From Roseivirga sp. (GTDB lineage Bacteria; Bacteroidota; Bacteroidia; Cytophagales; Cyclobacteriaceae): a DNA stretch of 64,000 bases. Shown here piece by piece: positions 63,512 through 64,000 of this stretch; the stretch's first letter is position 1, and each line of letters begins with the position of its first letter. Under the pieces are notes generated by a model. The model was not told where the DNA came from, did not search any database, and was given only the letters and a program-made list of their open reading frames with translations. The position numbers and the translations under genes are program-made. The DNA lies in contig JAAWWF010000008.1 of the NCBI GenBank assembly GCA_021404565.1, positions 208,788 through 272,787 of the forward strand, read 5' to 3'.

Positions 63512-64000
63512 TGAGAAAATTATCATATTTTTTTATCCTCCTTTCAACTTTCATCCTGAACAAACTGAATGCCACTGAAACAGTTGTGCCTGGCGTTTCA
63601 GGAATCACCTTTGACGACTCGGTACCTTCTGTTACCATTACCGATGACTTTACGGTAGATGGGATGACAATTTCACCTCAGGGTCTTACTTTGACCTACG
63701 CTTCAGATGTATTTAAGCTGTTTGGGGCTGCTACTGTGAAGCTCGGAACGGACGAAATTACTGTTTCATTTGGCACTGCTGGCAGCCCCGGTTTGCAAGT
63801 TACCGGTGGAAGTCTTGACTATGTGTCTATGGGGCTTACGGCTGATTTTGAACTTAAATCCATGAGCTTTTCACCAAATGGTCTGACCTTCGAATGGGAC
63901 AGTACCTCGGGTAATTTCGAAATGTATGGAGCCGCTACGGTGAGTTTCGATTCAGAGACAGTGACTGTTGGCCTGGGCGATGCTACTACTCCGGGCATAG
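63512..64000 (+). CDS. Giant exported repeat protein 2 (partial, runs off window)
   Basis: An open frame from ATG 63512 to the window edge (163 codons, no stop). It is a close paralog of the 56588 gene: same signal peptide region (RKLSYFFILLSTF), the VVPGVSGITFDDSVPSVTITDDFTVDGM start, repeat 1 with ASDVFKLFGAATVKLGTDEITVSFGTAGSPGL, and the beginning of repeat 2 (FSPNGLTFEWDSTSGNFEMYGAATVSFDSE). Full length cannot be judged. Together with copy 1 it shows duplication of the giant gene around the FG-GAP gene. Confidence 0.85.

Overview
The window looks like the chromosome of a marine-type Bacteroidota, most likely a Cytophagia/Cytophagales relative. The evidence is the type IX secretion (T9SS) sorting domains at protein C-termini, a gliding-motility-associated C-terminal domain, promoters with the Bacteroidota TAnnTTTG -7 box, DUF3667, FtsX permeases with a prefix domain, and secreted TPR histidine kinases. 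No species can be named from sequence alone. No rRNA, tRNA, CRISPR array, prophage or complete insertion sequence was found.

Layout. 0-9 kb: AraC regulator, gliding/T9SS surface proteins (including a tandem pair of paralogs), a membrane-anchored GH113-like protein, menB and a REP-associated tyrosine transposase. 8.9-13.4 kb: a hisG-D-C-B operon preceded by a previously unannotated 21-codon histidine-rich leader peptide and alternative hairpins, closed by a strong hairpin terminator. 13.4-19.5 kb: a divergent locus with a TPR-CHAT protease-like protein and three small unknown proteins on one side, and an ECF sigma factor with a membrane TPR/anti-sigma-like partner on the other. 20.5-26.4 kb: PadR regulator with two large FtsX/MacB-type permeases. 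26.4-31.7 kb: guaA, a TPR/periplasmic-binding-protein fusion, and hemL. 31.8-43.9 kb: mixed genes, including a tight four-gene operon (secreted ADP-ribosylglycohydrolase, membrane redoxin, LytS-type kinase, LytTR regulator), NhaC antiporter, an FAD oxidoreductase and a DEDDy exonuclease.

44-64 kb is the most unusual part. Four related histidine kinases (three with exported TPR sensors) share an uncharacterised C-terminal extension. They sit with two REC-HTH response regulators, a small lipoprotein, a 1652-residue protein made of fourteen 67-68-residue repeats, a T9SS-exported FG-GAP propeller protein and the start of a second copy of the giant repeat protein. In the intergenic DNA of this cluster I find five copies of a direct-repeat motif, nnGTCCnn-N3-(T/A)TGTCTAC, with an exact 11-bp period. 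Three copies are followed 31-32 bp downstream by a perfect TAnnTTTG promoter box. These promoters point at the lipoprotein gene, the giant repeat protein gene and a roughly 360-nt untranslated region that ends in a strong intrinsic terminator just before the first kinase. I read this as a candidate undescribed regulon: kinases, response regulators, operator and surface-protein output in one block. The motif, spacings and gene order are seen directly; the regulatory wiring is inference.
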